64,000 nucleotides of DNA, from the NCBI GenBank assembly GCA_036346205.1, contig JARFJB010002416.1, forward strand, positions 216,001-280,000, in the 5' to 3' direction. Made by a program: the position numbers and the translations under genes. Under the pieces are notes generated by a model. The model was not told the DNA's origin and did not search any database. It saw nothing but the letters and a program-made list of their open reading frames with translations. Shown here one piece after another: positions 32,701 to 43,582 of this stretch. Within the stretch, counting starts at the first letter, position 1. Each line of letters opens with the position of its first letter. This stretch comes from Vesta saturnalis. Lineage: Eukaryota > Arthropoda > Insecta > Coleoptera > Lampyridae.

Positions 32701-33415
32701 TAGCATGTTTTATTCTCCATTTCTTGGGAATATTTACAGCAGGTTTCTCAGTTGGTAATTTTATACTAATTGGGCAATGGTCGCTATTATGAAAATCTTC
32801 GTGTGTCGTCCAGCTAAATTGTAGAGCTAATGTGGGAGACGCTAAAGCGAGGTCTATTGCTGTAAAGCTTTTGGATTTAGTATTTAGATGGGTATGTTCT
32901 CCTGTATTAAGTAGTACGATAGGGTTATTTTCTATTAAATCCTCAATGATACGGCCACGTTGATCAATTGAGTTTGAACCCCATAACGTAGAATGGGCAT
33001 TGAAATCTCCAACTAATAGAAATGGAGTTGGAAGTTGATCTATCAAATTTTCAAGATCCGTTAAGGTCCAATTGAATTCTGGAAGGTAAACATTACATAT
33101 GGTAGCCTTAATTGGTGATTCAATCTGAATAGCAATTGCCTGAAGAGCAGTATTGATAGCAACTGGATTTGCTGGTGTATTATTTTTTATGTATATTGCT
33201 ACTCCCCCACTTGCTCTACTATTAGAGCCACAGTTTTTGATAAAATTCTGGTAGCCATTTAAGTAAAATTTGTCCGTGCCTTTCAAATGAGTCTCTTGGA
33301 GACAAATGCAAAAGGGTTGGTATTTCGCCAAAATCATCTTAAGGTTAGGATAATGGATGCGTAAACCGTTATAGTTCCATTGTATTATGTTGTCGTATTT
33401 ATCGAATGATGTATT
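29740..33415 (-). CDS. M4 ORF2: endonuclease, RT, RNase H
   Basis: Domains on the minus strand: endonuclease (33415-32540), with NIIQWNYNGL, ICLQETHLKG (catalytic Glu), GGVAIYI, VGDFNAHSTLWG and NSDHCPI; linker; RT (32399-31212, an intact 395-codon frame), with LNRAKNSTPGSDKVHYSML, NYRPISLTSCISKIMER, FDLEKAYDLTWRYNII, MENGIPQGSVLSCTLFLVAINEL and LYVDDLTMFY; RT thumb (31140-30600), with ITWGGDRTTLLQLYKSLVLS; RNase H (about 30535-30180), starting EIIYTDGSK, with ELYA and CTDSLSAI; C-terminal domain with a Cys-x2-Cys pair near 29910. RNase H and the FDLEKAYD/GIPQGSVLS style place it near the I superfamily. Frameshifts separate the thumb and RNase H pieces. No in-frame ATG precedes the NIIQWN motif (stop TAA, then 10 codons without ATG). 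Confidence 0.88.
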
Positions 33416-33708
33416 TTAATGTTCATTACTGGTCTACCTTAAGACTTTTGGACAAACGATACATATATAAGTATAAGTTTAAGACAAACACTTATTTAAT
33501 AAATTATAAAATATGTAACACGAAACAAAGTATAAAGGACTAGAGACTTGTGTTTTATCACAAACAAATATCACAGTTTGGTACAAGTTACGAGACAAAC
33601 ACATATTTAATAAATTATAATAAATATATGACACAAAAATAAATGACTAGAATTTTGTATTTATCACAAAGAAGTATCACAGCTAGAATATTAGTTATAT
33701 ATCACAGA

Positions 33709-34937
33709 TCAACCTTTATCACAGTTTAAATTATCTTTTGCTAGTGTCGCAATTGCAGGCAGCTTTCTGGGTTTCCCCTTTGGCCAACCCACTTTCTTCT
33801 TTTTTCTTTGGACACTCGAGTCAGTCACTTGACTAGATTCAGTGTCCTCATCAATAGAATCTGACGTAATGTTTTCTTTTCTTTTGCGCTTATCTGATAC
33901 ATCAGTCAGAAAATTATCGTGTGCTTTTTTTGTCTTTTCTACTACCATTTCTTTCACCGATGAGTGCGTTGGTGCTGACATGCTCTCGTCAATAATATTT
34001 TTAATGACGGTTTTAAGTTGTGGGATTAGTTCTGCTACTATTCCCTTGACATCGGTGGCTTTCATTTGATTTGATACAACTTGGGAGTATTGTATTCCTT
34101 GTATAGGCGTTTTAGCCGATTCTAGAACTTTTTTTTTGCCTCAAAGTAAGTAAGCTTATCTTTGGTTTTTAGAGTTTGAATAGCAAACTCTTCTTTAAAC
34201 TTAATACATTCCTTATGTCTGGAGTTGTGATTTCCAGAACAATTGATACATTTCATTGAAGTGCACGTACCCTCGTGCATCATACTTCCGCATACACACA
34301 TTTCTTCTGCTTTACAATTGATAGATGTATGCCCAAATCTGTAGCATTTGAAGCATCTCAAAGGCATAGGTATGTATTGTTTTACTTCTAAGATGTGAAA
34401 AGCAGCTTTTACCTTTTTTGGAAGATTAGGTTTATCAAAAGTAACTATGTATGACGCACTAGGTACAAAATTACCGTTTCTTTTTATTTGAATATTTTTA
34501 ACCTCAATGACGCCTTCATTTTTCATTCCATCTAATATTTCGTCGAGACTTGCGTTATTTAAATCTTTACAAGATATTATTCCCTTTGAATAATTTAAAG
34601 TTTTATGTGGTATAACACTTACATCAAATTCATCAAATTTTGTTATATTGAGCAATTTGTTTGCTTGTTTTGCAGATACAGTTTCTACCAGAAGACCATC
34701 TTTAATTTTCTTTACGTTTTTTGTAGTTCCTACCAAGCTATACAGCACCTTGCTGATAAGGAAAGGACTTACATTTGTAAAATCCCCATCAACCTTTTTA
34801 ATAACCAAAAACTGAGGTACAGAGCCCCCCTCTCTCGATTTATTAATTTTTGAAGGCGAGGGTTTGTCAAGTGGGCCCTCTCCCACTGCCATGTTTGACG
34901 AGTTGGCACTCGGATGTTTAATATTCAGAACATTCAT
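33709..34937 (-). CDS. M4 ORF1: Gag-like zinc-knuckle protein with basic tail
   Basis: I prefer the start at 34937 to the more distal ATG at 35006, because GTGGGAAC just upstream and the N-terminal pattern SANS-x-NM-x-V-x2-GP recur in M7 and M10. An RNA-binding-like region (QFLVIKK to YIVTFDKPNLP) is followed by three Cys/His knuckles: CFKCYRFGHTSINC, a CVCG...HEGTC element, and CINCSGNHNSRHKEC. At about 34122-34134 a run of T (A in the RNA) shifts the frame. The rest (34065-33709) has a helix-like segment, an acidic stretch and a basic end, KKKKVGWPKGKPRK, which resembles an AT-hook. Its expected role is to bind element RNA and perhaps DNA. Confidence 0.87.
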
Positions 34938-35705
34938 AACGTTCCCACGAAAACGGGAAGAATTAAAAGTCGACCACAGTAGAGCCCCCATGCCATGGCA
35001 AGGCAAATACTGTAGAGGGGCGCCAAACCCCCCACAGGCGTTTCAACGCTAGGGACCAGGCTTCCCCCTGGCCACGCTAAGGCTTCCCTCGCGCAATCCC
35101 TTCAGCACCTAAAACTGCCAAACGACCTTGGGATTGGGGGATTTTTTATAGAGGTTACCTTCCTCGTAGTCCGGGCGGTAAAGCCAAGACCACCGACCGC
35201 TGGCTGTACGACGTTCCCTAGCCACGCTCTGCTAGAGTCTCTGAAGTACAGTTCGCGGTTACGGTATTAGGAGACGGCTAGCGCTCAGCCGTCCCCAGCA
35301 AGGACATCCCGGGCTTGCCACACCCGTATACGCTTTTTACGGCGTACGTCCAGGGAAGAGTAGAGGGAAAATGAAGAGGTCCCCAGCTTTGATTGGGGCC
35401 TGAAGAGATCAAGAGTTGGAGCGAGAGTGCTCCGACAGAAAAGTGTTAAAGTAAGGGAAGCCACTCAAGACTAGTTTAAGGAAAGTGAACTTCCAGCAAG
35501 GGGGACGCAGGGTTGCTGTCCCTGTCCTCGTCAGTTACGAGGCCCCACGTAAACTGGTCCGCGACACCGTATTTCATAGAGCTATCAGTGGCTGTTTATG
35601 GCCACGAGCTCATATTTCGGTGTTGGCCTTGCATCACTTACGATCATTTGCAAGTTCGTTCCCCTATCCGCCACCTGGGGACGCGCCTAGTAGGTAGTTC
35701 AACCC
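34938..35705 (-). promoter_or_regulatory. M4 5' UTR with presumed internal promoter
   Basis: A GC-rich leader shared with M1 and M10. The minus-strand 5' end reads GGGGTTGAACTACC. A hairpin is possible near the start: CGTCCCC pairs with GGGGAACG around AGGTGGCGGATA, allowing one bulged A. The GGGAAC immediately before the ATG is shared with M7 and M10. An internal promoter is expected here by family analogy only. Confidence 0.65.
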
Positions 35706-35706
35706 C

Positions 35707-35765
35707 TATTACTATTACTATTACTATTACTATTAGTATTACTATTACTATTACTATTACTATTA
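35707..35765 (+). repeat. (TTACTA)n array at the 5' end of M4
   Basis: About 59 bases of hexamers with one TTAGTA unit, lying between the 5' end of M4 and the truncated start of P13. Confidence 0.95.
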
Positions 35766-35766
35766 C

Positions 35767-35871
35767 CGATATGTATGGGTCAAGAATGGTCGAGTGCTCA
35801 TACGTAAAGATGATAACGAAAAAGTGTATCGAATTAATTCCATTGTGGAGCTAAATAAATATATCATGTAA
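35767..35871 (+). pseudogene. P13 ORF1 C-terminal end
   Basis: The last 34 codons of the FP-like domain: RYVWVKNGRVLIRKDD, then INSIVELNKYIM and stop (35869-35871). The rest of ORF1 is missing because of truncation. ORF2 begins 97 bases later. Confidence 0.8.
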
Positions 35872-35968
35872 ACAGTACTGATTTCTCATTCAAGAATAAA
35901 TATTATTTTTCTAATATATCTTTATAGAATTTTGTATAATTTTAAGTTTTGTAATATAATCTCACATT

Positions 35969-38851
35969 ATGAACTGGATTCAAACCGAAATAAGAAACAA
36001 ACAAATTAATTTTAAAACGTGCAAGGATCTTAATGAATGGAATGTTCACAATCAAATATTAAATACACAACTTTATCATGTTAATATTATTCATATAAAC
36101 GTACGGTCACTAAGAAAACACTGGAACGATTTAGAAATATTATTTCAAATGGGTAATTTCGATATCATCTTATTATCAGAAATTAATATTAGTCAAGATG
36201 AACTGTGTGCAATTAAGATTAATAATTACAATTATACTTACAAGTTGCGAATAGGTAAAAAGAGGGAGGTGGGCTCATAATATACTATAAAAATAAATTT
36301 CTTTTTACATTAGTACCTACCACCGTTAATAGTTGTGAATGTATAAAAGGAATATTTGAATTTCCTAATGTCAGCTTCCCGATACATCTTATATTTATAT
36401 ACAGACCTCCTAACTTAGCTAAACAAGACTTTTTTGCAGATCTGGAATTATTGTTAGACAACGTGAAAGCTACCAACACAGTTTTAATAGGAGATATGAA
36501 CATAAACCTTCTTGAATACGAAAATCATAATGTTCACGAATATGAAACCATACTGTACTCAAAAGGACTATATAGTGCTATTAACGAATGTACCAGAGAG
36601 GAAATCCGAGAAGGAATCATAACAAGGTCACTGATAGACCACATATTTATAAGAACAAAAAGTGATAACGTTTTATCAGCAGTTGTGCAACATAAAATCT
36701 CTGATCATTATCCTGTTTGTATTTCCATTAACATTGGTAAACCAAAACACCTCAGCAAATAAATCAATCAAAATATTTTGACAATAGAAAAATAAAGAGG
36801 TATATTACTGCAATAAATTGGGATAGTATAATCACTAATGATGCTAATGAATTTCTGAGCAAAATAATTACTGAAATGCATGACGTTTATTATAAATCGC
36901 TGATCGAAGAACAACCGAATAGCAACAGGTGGGTAGAAAAATAACAAGGGTTGGATAACTGAAGATTTGTATTACAAAATGAAGGAAAGAGACCGTATTT
37001 TTAAGAAATGGAAGTCAAACCCAAATAACACAGAATATAGAATTGCCTACAAGAAATTTCGAAACAAATTAAACAACGAGATAAGAGACAGGAAAAGAAT
37101 GTACTTTAATACGAAGTTTGAACTGATTTCTAGAGATCCGCATTTAATGTGGAAGCAAATAAATAGTCTATTTTATAGAAAGGAAACCAAAAACGTAGAT
37201 TCTAAAATAATTAGTACCATCGGTAGAACACATAACTTACCCAGCATAGTACACAAGTTTTCTGAAATATTTGTAAATCAAATAAATGCGTTAAGAAATC
37301 TATGTAATCATTGTGTACAAGTGACCTCAAATGTACAAGAAACAATTTGTAATTTTTATATACCACTTTCAACAGTTAAACACATTGAAGAACTTATTGA
37401 CAAATTAAAAGTCAACAAATGTCCAGGACACGACAACATACGAGCAAAAGATATAAAAAACAATAAACAAATTTTTAGTGTTTTAATCTGTAAACTATTA
37501 AACGTTTCTTTAAAAACTGCGAAGTTCCCAGATGAACTTAAAACTTCAATAACCCGTCCTATTTTTAAAAAAGGTCACTCTTGCGACATGAATAACTATA
37601 GACCAATAAGCATTTTACCCGTGATAGAAAAAGTGCTAGAGATGTACGTGGTGCGTCATTTAAAGAAATATCTATGTGAAAATAGAATTATAAACGCTAA
37701 CCAGTACGGTTTCCAGGAAGGTAAAAGCACTGAACATCTGTTAACGGAACTTAACGATTACCTAAATACCAATATGGATAAGTGTAGATATACAATTGCA
37801 GTGTTCATAGACCTTAGCAAGGCCTTCGACACAGTAGACCACGATATACTGATTAATACATTCCAAAGAATCGGCTTCAGTGGGAAGGAACTACTTTGGT
37901 TTAAGGATTACCTTCAAAACAGAAACTTTGTGGTAAAAGTGGCAAGTGAAGTGAGCGAAATTAAAAAATGTCACTTTGGTGTACCGCAGGGTAGTCACTT
38001 AGGGCCCTTACTATTTCTTATATATGTAAATAACATATTTAGTGTGGTAAATAGGTGCCAATTATATATGTACGCGGACGATGCGATACTGTTGTATTCT
38101 CACATTAATCCTGAAATGTGTGAAACAGTGTTACAGATAGAACTGAATAAAGTTACAGATTGGTTGCATGATAGAAAATTATTTATAAACACATCAAAAC
38201 CGTATCTATGATGTTTAAAACACCCCATATGAATGTTCAAAATTCGTTAGAAGTTAAGATACATAATTGTGATTGCTTGTATAAAAATAAGGATTGTAGT
38301 TGTAAAATAATTAGATAAGTACAAGAAACAATGTATTTAGGGATATGTGTTGACTCAAATGTTAAATATCACAAACATATAATCAAATATTTAACAAACT
38401 CAAAAAGATTACTGGTTGTTTATATACGATTAAAAATAATGTAAATAAAAATGTTAAATTAATCATGTACAAAACACTTTTTGAATCTGTAATAAGATAT
38501 GGTGTAAGGATTTGGGGTTGTGCAGAAGATGTACATATCAAAAAAATTAATAAACTTCAAATTAAATTTCTAAAAATGATACAAGGCGAAAACCTTGAAA
38601 TTAATAAACTGTTATTAAAATGTGATACTTTGACACCAGTAGGTTATTATAAATATTATAATACGATAGACCATTATGAAAATGATGCCTATAAAGCAAT
38701 TGTAGAACATGATTATAACACCAGACGCCGTAGTTATGTAGTTCCTCATTTTAATAATAAACATGGCCAACGTACCTTAAAATGTCTAATACCAAAATTA
38801 TATAATGATTTAGTAATAGATATAATACAAATAGCAGGTCAGCATTTGTGA
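35969..38851 (+). CDS. P13 ORF2: endonuclease and reverse transcriptase
   Basis: The endonuclease starts at 35969 with IHINVRSLRKHW and LLSEINI. It shifts frame near 36270 (GGG motif region) and continues with FIYRPPN, IGDMNINLL, LIDHIFIRTKS and ISDHYPVC up to 36762. The linker has a frameshift near 36945. RT occupies an open 414-codon frame (36967-38211): KCPGHDNIRAKDIK, RPIFKKGHS, NNYRPISILPVIEK, FQEGKSTEHLL, FIDLSKAFDTVDH, FGVPQGSHLGPLLF and YMYADDAILLYSH. After a shift at 38205 the HNCDCLYKNKDCSC motif and the C-terminal domain (38465-38851) follow. All RT catalytic Asp residues are present. Confidence 0.88.
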
Positions 38852-39059
38852 ATAACTTAAAATAACATTAGCTAGATTAAGTAGTGAATAACACAATGAT
38901 AAATTTTATGCTTTGGATAATTTACAAATTACCTTGAAATAATGACCATATAAAATTACTATTATGCTTTGTAATATGATTAATATTACATACTATACAG
39001 GATACAGATTTTGATTAAACGTAATAATTATAATTATATTGAATAAACTAATAATATTA

Positions 39060-39667
39060 ATTACTATTAATTATAATTACTATACTATTACTAGTTACTA
39101 TTACTATTACTATTCTAATTATATTATTACTATGTACTATTACTATTACTATTACTATTATAGACTATTACTATTACTATTATAATTACTATTGACTTAA
39201 TTATTACTATTACTTTACTATACTATTACTACTATTTACTATTATAATTACTAATTATCTATTACTATTATATACTATTGAAATTACATAATATTACTAT
39301 TACTATTACTACATTATTCTATTATTACATTACATTACTATTCATTACTAACTATTACTATTACTATTACTATTATTACCATTACTTCATTAATTACTAT
39401 TACATTATATTTACTATTATTTATATTACTATTACATTAAACAATATATACCATTACCAATTACTATTACCATTATATACCTATTACCATTACATTACCA
39501 TTAAATTACTATCATTACCATTACCTATTACCATTAATAATTACTATTACCATTACCATTACTATTACTATTACTATTACTATTACTATTACTATTACTA
39601 TTACTATTACTATTACTATTACTATTACTATTACTATTACTATTACTATTACTATTACTATTACTAT
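39060..39667 (+). repeat. Degenerate TTACTA/TTACCA array
   Basis: The first 490 bases are TTACTA-like but heavily altered by indels and TTACCA units. From about 39550 to 39667 it is regular TTACTA. No gene is seen. The long open frame through it is a repeat artefact. Confidence 0.85.
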
Positions 39668-39689
39668 ATAAAAAACAACTATTAGAAAA

Positions 39690-39955
39690 ACGAACATCAC
39701 TCAAGAGGTTATTATAATTACATTAATATCATTACGTACTATAACGATGACGTCTACAAAATCGCTTTGGACTATAACTACCAAACACGTAACACCGTCT
39801 ACGCTGTGCCATTCTACTTCAACAAGTATGGAAAGCGTTCGATAGAATGTACAGTGCCCATGCTGTATAATACCATACCTGCAAACATACAACGCATAAC
39901 TGCAATTACAAGATTTAAAGCTGCTGTAAGGAAATGGATAATGGAAACAACGTAG
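39690..39955 (+). pseudogene. P14 ORF2 C-terminal fragment
   Basis: The last 63 codons (39767-39955) are open and encode the family C terminus: NTVYAVPFYFNKYGKRSIEC, VPMLYNTIPANIQ, FKAAVRKWIMETT, stop. About 25 further codons are legible upstream in a shifted frame (TSLKRLL, YNDDVYK). Confidence 0.75.
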
Positions 39956-40156
39956 CAAGACTTTAGAACAGTGTAACAACTAATAATTTAAAATATGAAC
40001 AATATAAATAAACAAAATACATATTATATACTTACCATCACATGATTGCATTTCAATGTATTTGTTAAAAGTCAGACTAGTAACAAAATAATTCTGTCAA
40101 AACAGTATATAGTTAGCAAATGTATTATGCAAATGTAATTAATGATTTAGACGGAC

Positions 40157-40186
40157 CCAACCGATAAGTTGGTGGAACTTGGTTGG
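40157..40186 (+). other. 3' terminal stem-loop of P14
   Basis: Outer stem CCAACC/GGTTGG (40157-40162 with 40181-40186), inner stem AAGTT/AACTT (40166-40170 with 40176-40180), loop GGTGG. The fully paired six-base outer stem and the altered inner stem both fit the conserved structure. Confidence 0.82.
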
Positions 40187-40237
40187 ACCGCAAACAATTG
40201 TACATTATCTGAAATAAACATTTCAAACATTTCAAAC

Positions 40238-40890
40238 ATTACTATTACTATTACTATTACTATTACTATTACTATTACTATTACTATTACAATTACTATT
40301 ACTATTACTATTACTATTACTATATATTACTATTACTATTACTATTACTATTACTATTACTATTACTATTACTATTACTATTACTATTACTATTACTATT
40401 ACTATTACTATTACTATTACTATTACTATTACTATTACTATTACTATTACTTATTACTGTTACTGTTACTAGTTACTGTTACTGTTACTATTACTGTTAC
40501 TGTTACTGTTACTGTTACTGTTACTGTTACTGTTACTGTTACTGTTACTTTACTGTTACTGTTACTGTTACTGTTACTTTACTGTTACTGTTACTGTTAC
40601 TGTTACTGTTACTGTTATTACTGTTACTGTTACTATTACTGTTACTGTTACTGTTACTGTTACTGTTACTGTTATTACTGTTACTATTACTATTACTATT
40701 ACTATTACTATTACTATTACTATTACTATTACTATTACTATTACTATTACTATTACTATTACTATTACTATTACTATTACTATTACTATTACTATTACTA
40801 TTACTATTACTATTACTATTACTATTACTATTACTATTACTATTACTATTACTATTACTATTACTATTACTATTACTATTACTATTACTA
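40238..40890 (+). repeat. (TTACTA)n array with internal (TTACTG)n block
   Basis: TTACTA flanks a TTACTG block at about 40452-40682. The block includes the irregular ACTAGTTACTGTTACT and TTACTTTACTG units also seen near 2185-2230. It ends in the T-run of M5. Confidence 0.96.
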
Positions 40891-41897
40891 TTTTTTTTTT
40901 ACTATCTTTACATCAACTGCTATGGTTTTTATGCCTTTATTCTTTGTTTAGTAACTAAATTCTGTTGTATAACTTCGTTTCTTTCAAAAACTGTAAAACT
41001 TTCTTGGTACTTTCTAGGTTGTTAATTACTATATGTTCTAATTGGTTATTCAGTAGCAAACGTTCTCTAGTTTCGTGATACAGTGGGCAGTCGATGAAGA
41101 TATGTTGTAATGTTACGTTCTTGTTACAGTGTCTGCATATTTCTCGTGGAGATTTTCCTAGTAGGTGTAAGTGTGTAATGTTTGTATGCCCAATTTGAAG
41201 TCTCGTCATAACAACTTCTTCTTTTCTAGTTAGGTTAATAGTATTTTTCCAGGTAGGTAGTCGCCTCCTTTGTTGGTTTAATGCCACATTTTTCTTCTCC
41301 CACGAGTCATGCCATTGTAGTCCAATTTTATTTTTTATAAATGTCTTTAAATCGTTTGGCATGGTGCTCTTTTCGTCTATTGTAAGAAGATTTTCGGCCT
41401 GTTTCGCTGATGTATCAGCGCATGTGTTTCCGTGAATGCCAACATGGGTACCACATTAGATATATGTTCTTCATTGCATTAGTTTCTAGGTAGTAAAGCT
41501 GGTCTCTGATCATATTCAGTAAGGTATGTTTTTCGTTGGTTTGATTTTGAATAGCTAATATGGAACATAACGAATCATTGCAAATGATATACTCTTTGTT
41601 TGCGTCGTGTCTGCATAATAGTAAGGATTGCCAGATGGCATATAATTCGATTTGTATGCCACTTATGTGGTTATGTGACCAATTGTGGCATTTCTGTTAA
41701 AACTATGCGTTCCAGTTCCTGTTAGTGTCTTGGCGTCTGTTAAATTATTTTAGCCTGTGGATGCATTTGCATTATTCTTCTTGTATGCATTTGGTATTGC
41801 GCTGGTAGGGTTGTTTCTTTTTCATTTTGTAAGTTGTAGAATGTATTTTGTTCTTAAGTATTATCCAATGGATATAATTTTAGGTTCTTGCATACTA
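40891..41897 (-). mobile_element. M5: 3' end of an I-like element
   Basis: The poly(A) tail is a ten-base T-run (40891-40900) at the array edge. The 5' truncation, at about 41897, lies in RNase H or just upstream and is again followed by TTACTA-like repeat. Confidence 0.83.
40955..41760 (-). pseudogene. M5 ORF2 end: RNase H and C-terminal domain
   Basis: RNase H remnants lie at about 41760-41380. The last RNase H motif is legible in a shifted frame as HVGIHGNTCADTSAK. The C-terminal domain is open at 41362-40955 (135 codons): TRKEEVVMTRLQIGHTNITH, HLLGKSPREICRHCNKNVTL, QHIFIDCPLY. The C-x2-C-x7-H-x4-C pattern (CRHCNKNVTLQHIFIDC) suggests a zinc-binding motif shared with M6, M7 and M9. Confidence 0.8.
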
Positions 41898-42415
41898 TTG
41901 ACTATTACTATTATTCTATTACTATTACTATTACTTATTACTTATTTACTATTATATTCTTTTTATTTACTATTATATTACTATTAGTATTACCATATTT
42001 ACTTATACTTACTATTACTATTACTATTACTTTACTACCATTACTATTACTATTATTCTATTACATTACTCATTACCATTACATTACTATTACTATTACA
42101 TTACTATTATTAATTACTATATTATTACCATTACATTATACATTCATTTAATTATAATTACTAATTTACCATTAATTACCATTATATACCATTATATTAC
42201 CATTACCATTACCATTAATTATATTAATTACCATTATACCATTATATTACCATTACCATTACCATTATAATTACATTATAATTACCATTACATTATATTA
42301 ATATAACATACCATTACCATTACCTATTACTCATTATAAATTCATTACCATTATCCATTACCATTACTACTTAATTACCATTATCTATTACTATTATATT
42401 ACTATTACTATTATA
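41898..42415 (+). repeat. Degenerate TTACTA/TTACCA array
   Basis: Irregular TTACTA and TTACCA units with many small indels through the whole block. It ends at ACATATTGG, where P15 begins. No coding sequence is seen. Confidence 0.85.
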
Positions 42416-42545
42416 CATATTGGTCTGTCACTTTATGCGACCTGTTTAGTGGTCCTGAATTTAAAACATTATTAAGGAATTAACGTAAAATTTAATACGG
42501 TTTTTGTATTTCTAACTAAATATTTTTCAACGTATATTGATATAA

Positions 42546-43412
42546 ATGAAGTGTAATCACTGTAGTGAGGTTATCGAAGCCGAGGAGGTTTAATGTTACG
42601 GATTCAATGAGAACTATCACTTTGCATGTTCTATATCCGAAAAAACGCTTCGTAGCAAATCAAAATCGGTAAGCCTTGCATGGAGGTGTAACTATTGTAG
42701 AGAAATTAAGTCAATTGGACCGTCTGCTTCACAAACGAAAGCTAATTTAGTAAATGAACTGGCAAGTTTAAGTGTAGACATTAATCCAGCTTTGAAAGAT
42801 TTTTTAACCAATATTTCCGCTTCTATGCAATCAATTCATGAAACATTAAAGGAAATAGTGCAGGAAAATAAAACCTTAAAAGAGGAAGTCAGATCGTTAA
42901 AGCACACAATAGAATTAAAAGATAAACAAATTGAATCTCTCTTTACGCGTGTTAGTATTTTGGAGCAATACAAAAAGAGGAAGTTTGTAGAAATTCATGG
43001 TGTCAAAAAATCAACAGCATCATCTCCCGAAGATAAGTTAAATGAAATTTTAGAAAAAATAGGTTGTGATAACGCGGAATACAAACACGTATCTCAAATA
43101 AGCTTACAAAAAACTGATTTGCTTCTTGTAAAATTAAAAAACGAGGGTGACAAGCACAAGTTAATCAAGCAAGGACGTTTATGGTGGCGTAATTTAAATG
43201 AGCAAGAAAAGAGTTCTGAAAGTAAATTATTCATTAACGAGTCCCTTACCTATGAAAGAAGAATACTTTTTAAAGAAGCAAGAAAGAAATCTTATATGCA
43301 CAGTTACAAGTTTGTCTGGGTAAAAAACGGTAAAATTTTTGTTAAAAAGGACGAAAATCATAAATTAGTATCTATAAATTCTATAAGCGATTTAGATAAA
43401 TGCATTATTTAA
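42546..43412 (+). CDS. P15 ORF1: PHD-like finger, coiled coil, FP-like domain
   Basis: The start ATG at 42546 opens MKCNHCSEVIEAEEV, after which an in-frame TAA (42591-42593) interrupts the frame. The following codons continue the same domain in frame: CYGFNENYHFACSISEK and WRCNYCRE. The Cys/His spacing (C-x2-C, C, H-x2-C, C-x2-C) is PHD-like. A coiled coil follows (about 42840-42975, with KTLKEEVRSLKHTIELKDKQ). The FP-like domain (43080-43400) has GRLWWRNLNEQEK, LFINESLTYERR and YKFVWVKNGKIFVKK. The only other Met near the front is at 42792, leaving a 206-codon open frame. The stop looks like a point mutation. Confidence 0.85.
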
Positions 43413-43582
43413 AAATAGCGTACATGCAAATGACGTTACCTTGAAACTCTTCCAAATAGAACATTAAATTTTTACTTAAAGTAGATTAATTTCTCAAGCA
43501 TCGAAATCAACAATTTTTTTTTCTCCGTTATATACATTTTTTATTTAACAGATATTTTTAACATTTTGGTTTAAAATTAAAC

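Larger units (their letters stand above)
29686..35705 (-). mobile_element. M4: full-length I-like element, about 6.0 kb
   Basis: A complete minus-strand element. The poly(A) tail is a T-run with one C at 29686-29702, and the 5' end lies at about 35705, where the GC-rich 5' UTR meets (TTACTA)n. Both ends therefore lie in the same hexamer repeat. Order on the minus strand: 5' UTR (35705-34938), ORF1 (34937-33709), a 290-base spacer (33708-33420, no gene seen), ORF2 (about 33415-29740). It is the reference copy for the minus-strand family. Confidence 0.92.
35766..39060 (+). mobile_element. P13: CR1-like element truncated at the end of ORF1
   Basis: Starts in the last 34 codons of ORF1 directly after an array and carries a nearly complete ORF2. 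Its 3' UTR aligns with P3, then degenerates after about 38935 and lacks the stem-loop and tail. It passes into a noisy TTACTA-like region, which suggests damage or poor sequence quality at its 3' end. Confidence 0.87.
39668..40240 (+). mobile_element. P14: 3' end of a CR1-like element
   Basis: A short copy: the ORF2 end, a 200-base 3' UTR, the stem-loop (40157-40186), AATAAA (40213-40218) and an (ACATTTCAA)-type tail of two to three units before the array. Confidence 0.83.

Noticed and set aside
35500..35705. HDV-like ribozyme at the 5' end of M4
   Set aside because: GGGTTG at the 5' end could pair with CAACCC about 190 bases downstream, but M1 lacks CAACCC there and no core motif is evident.
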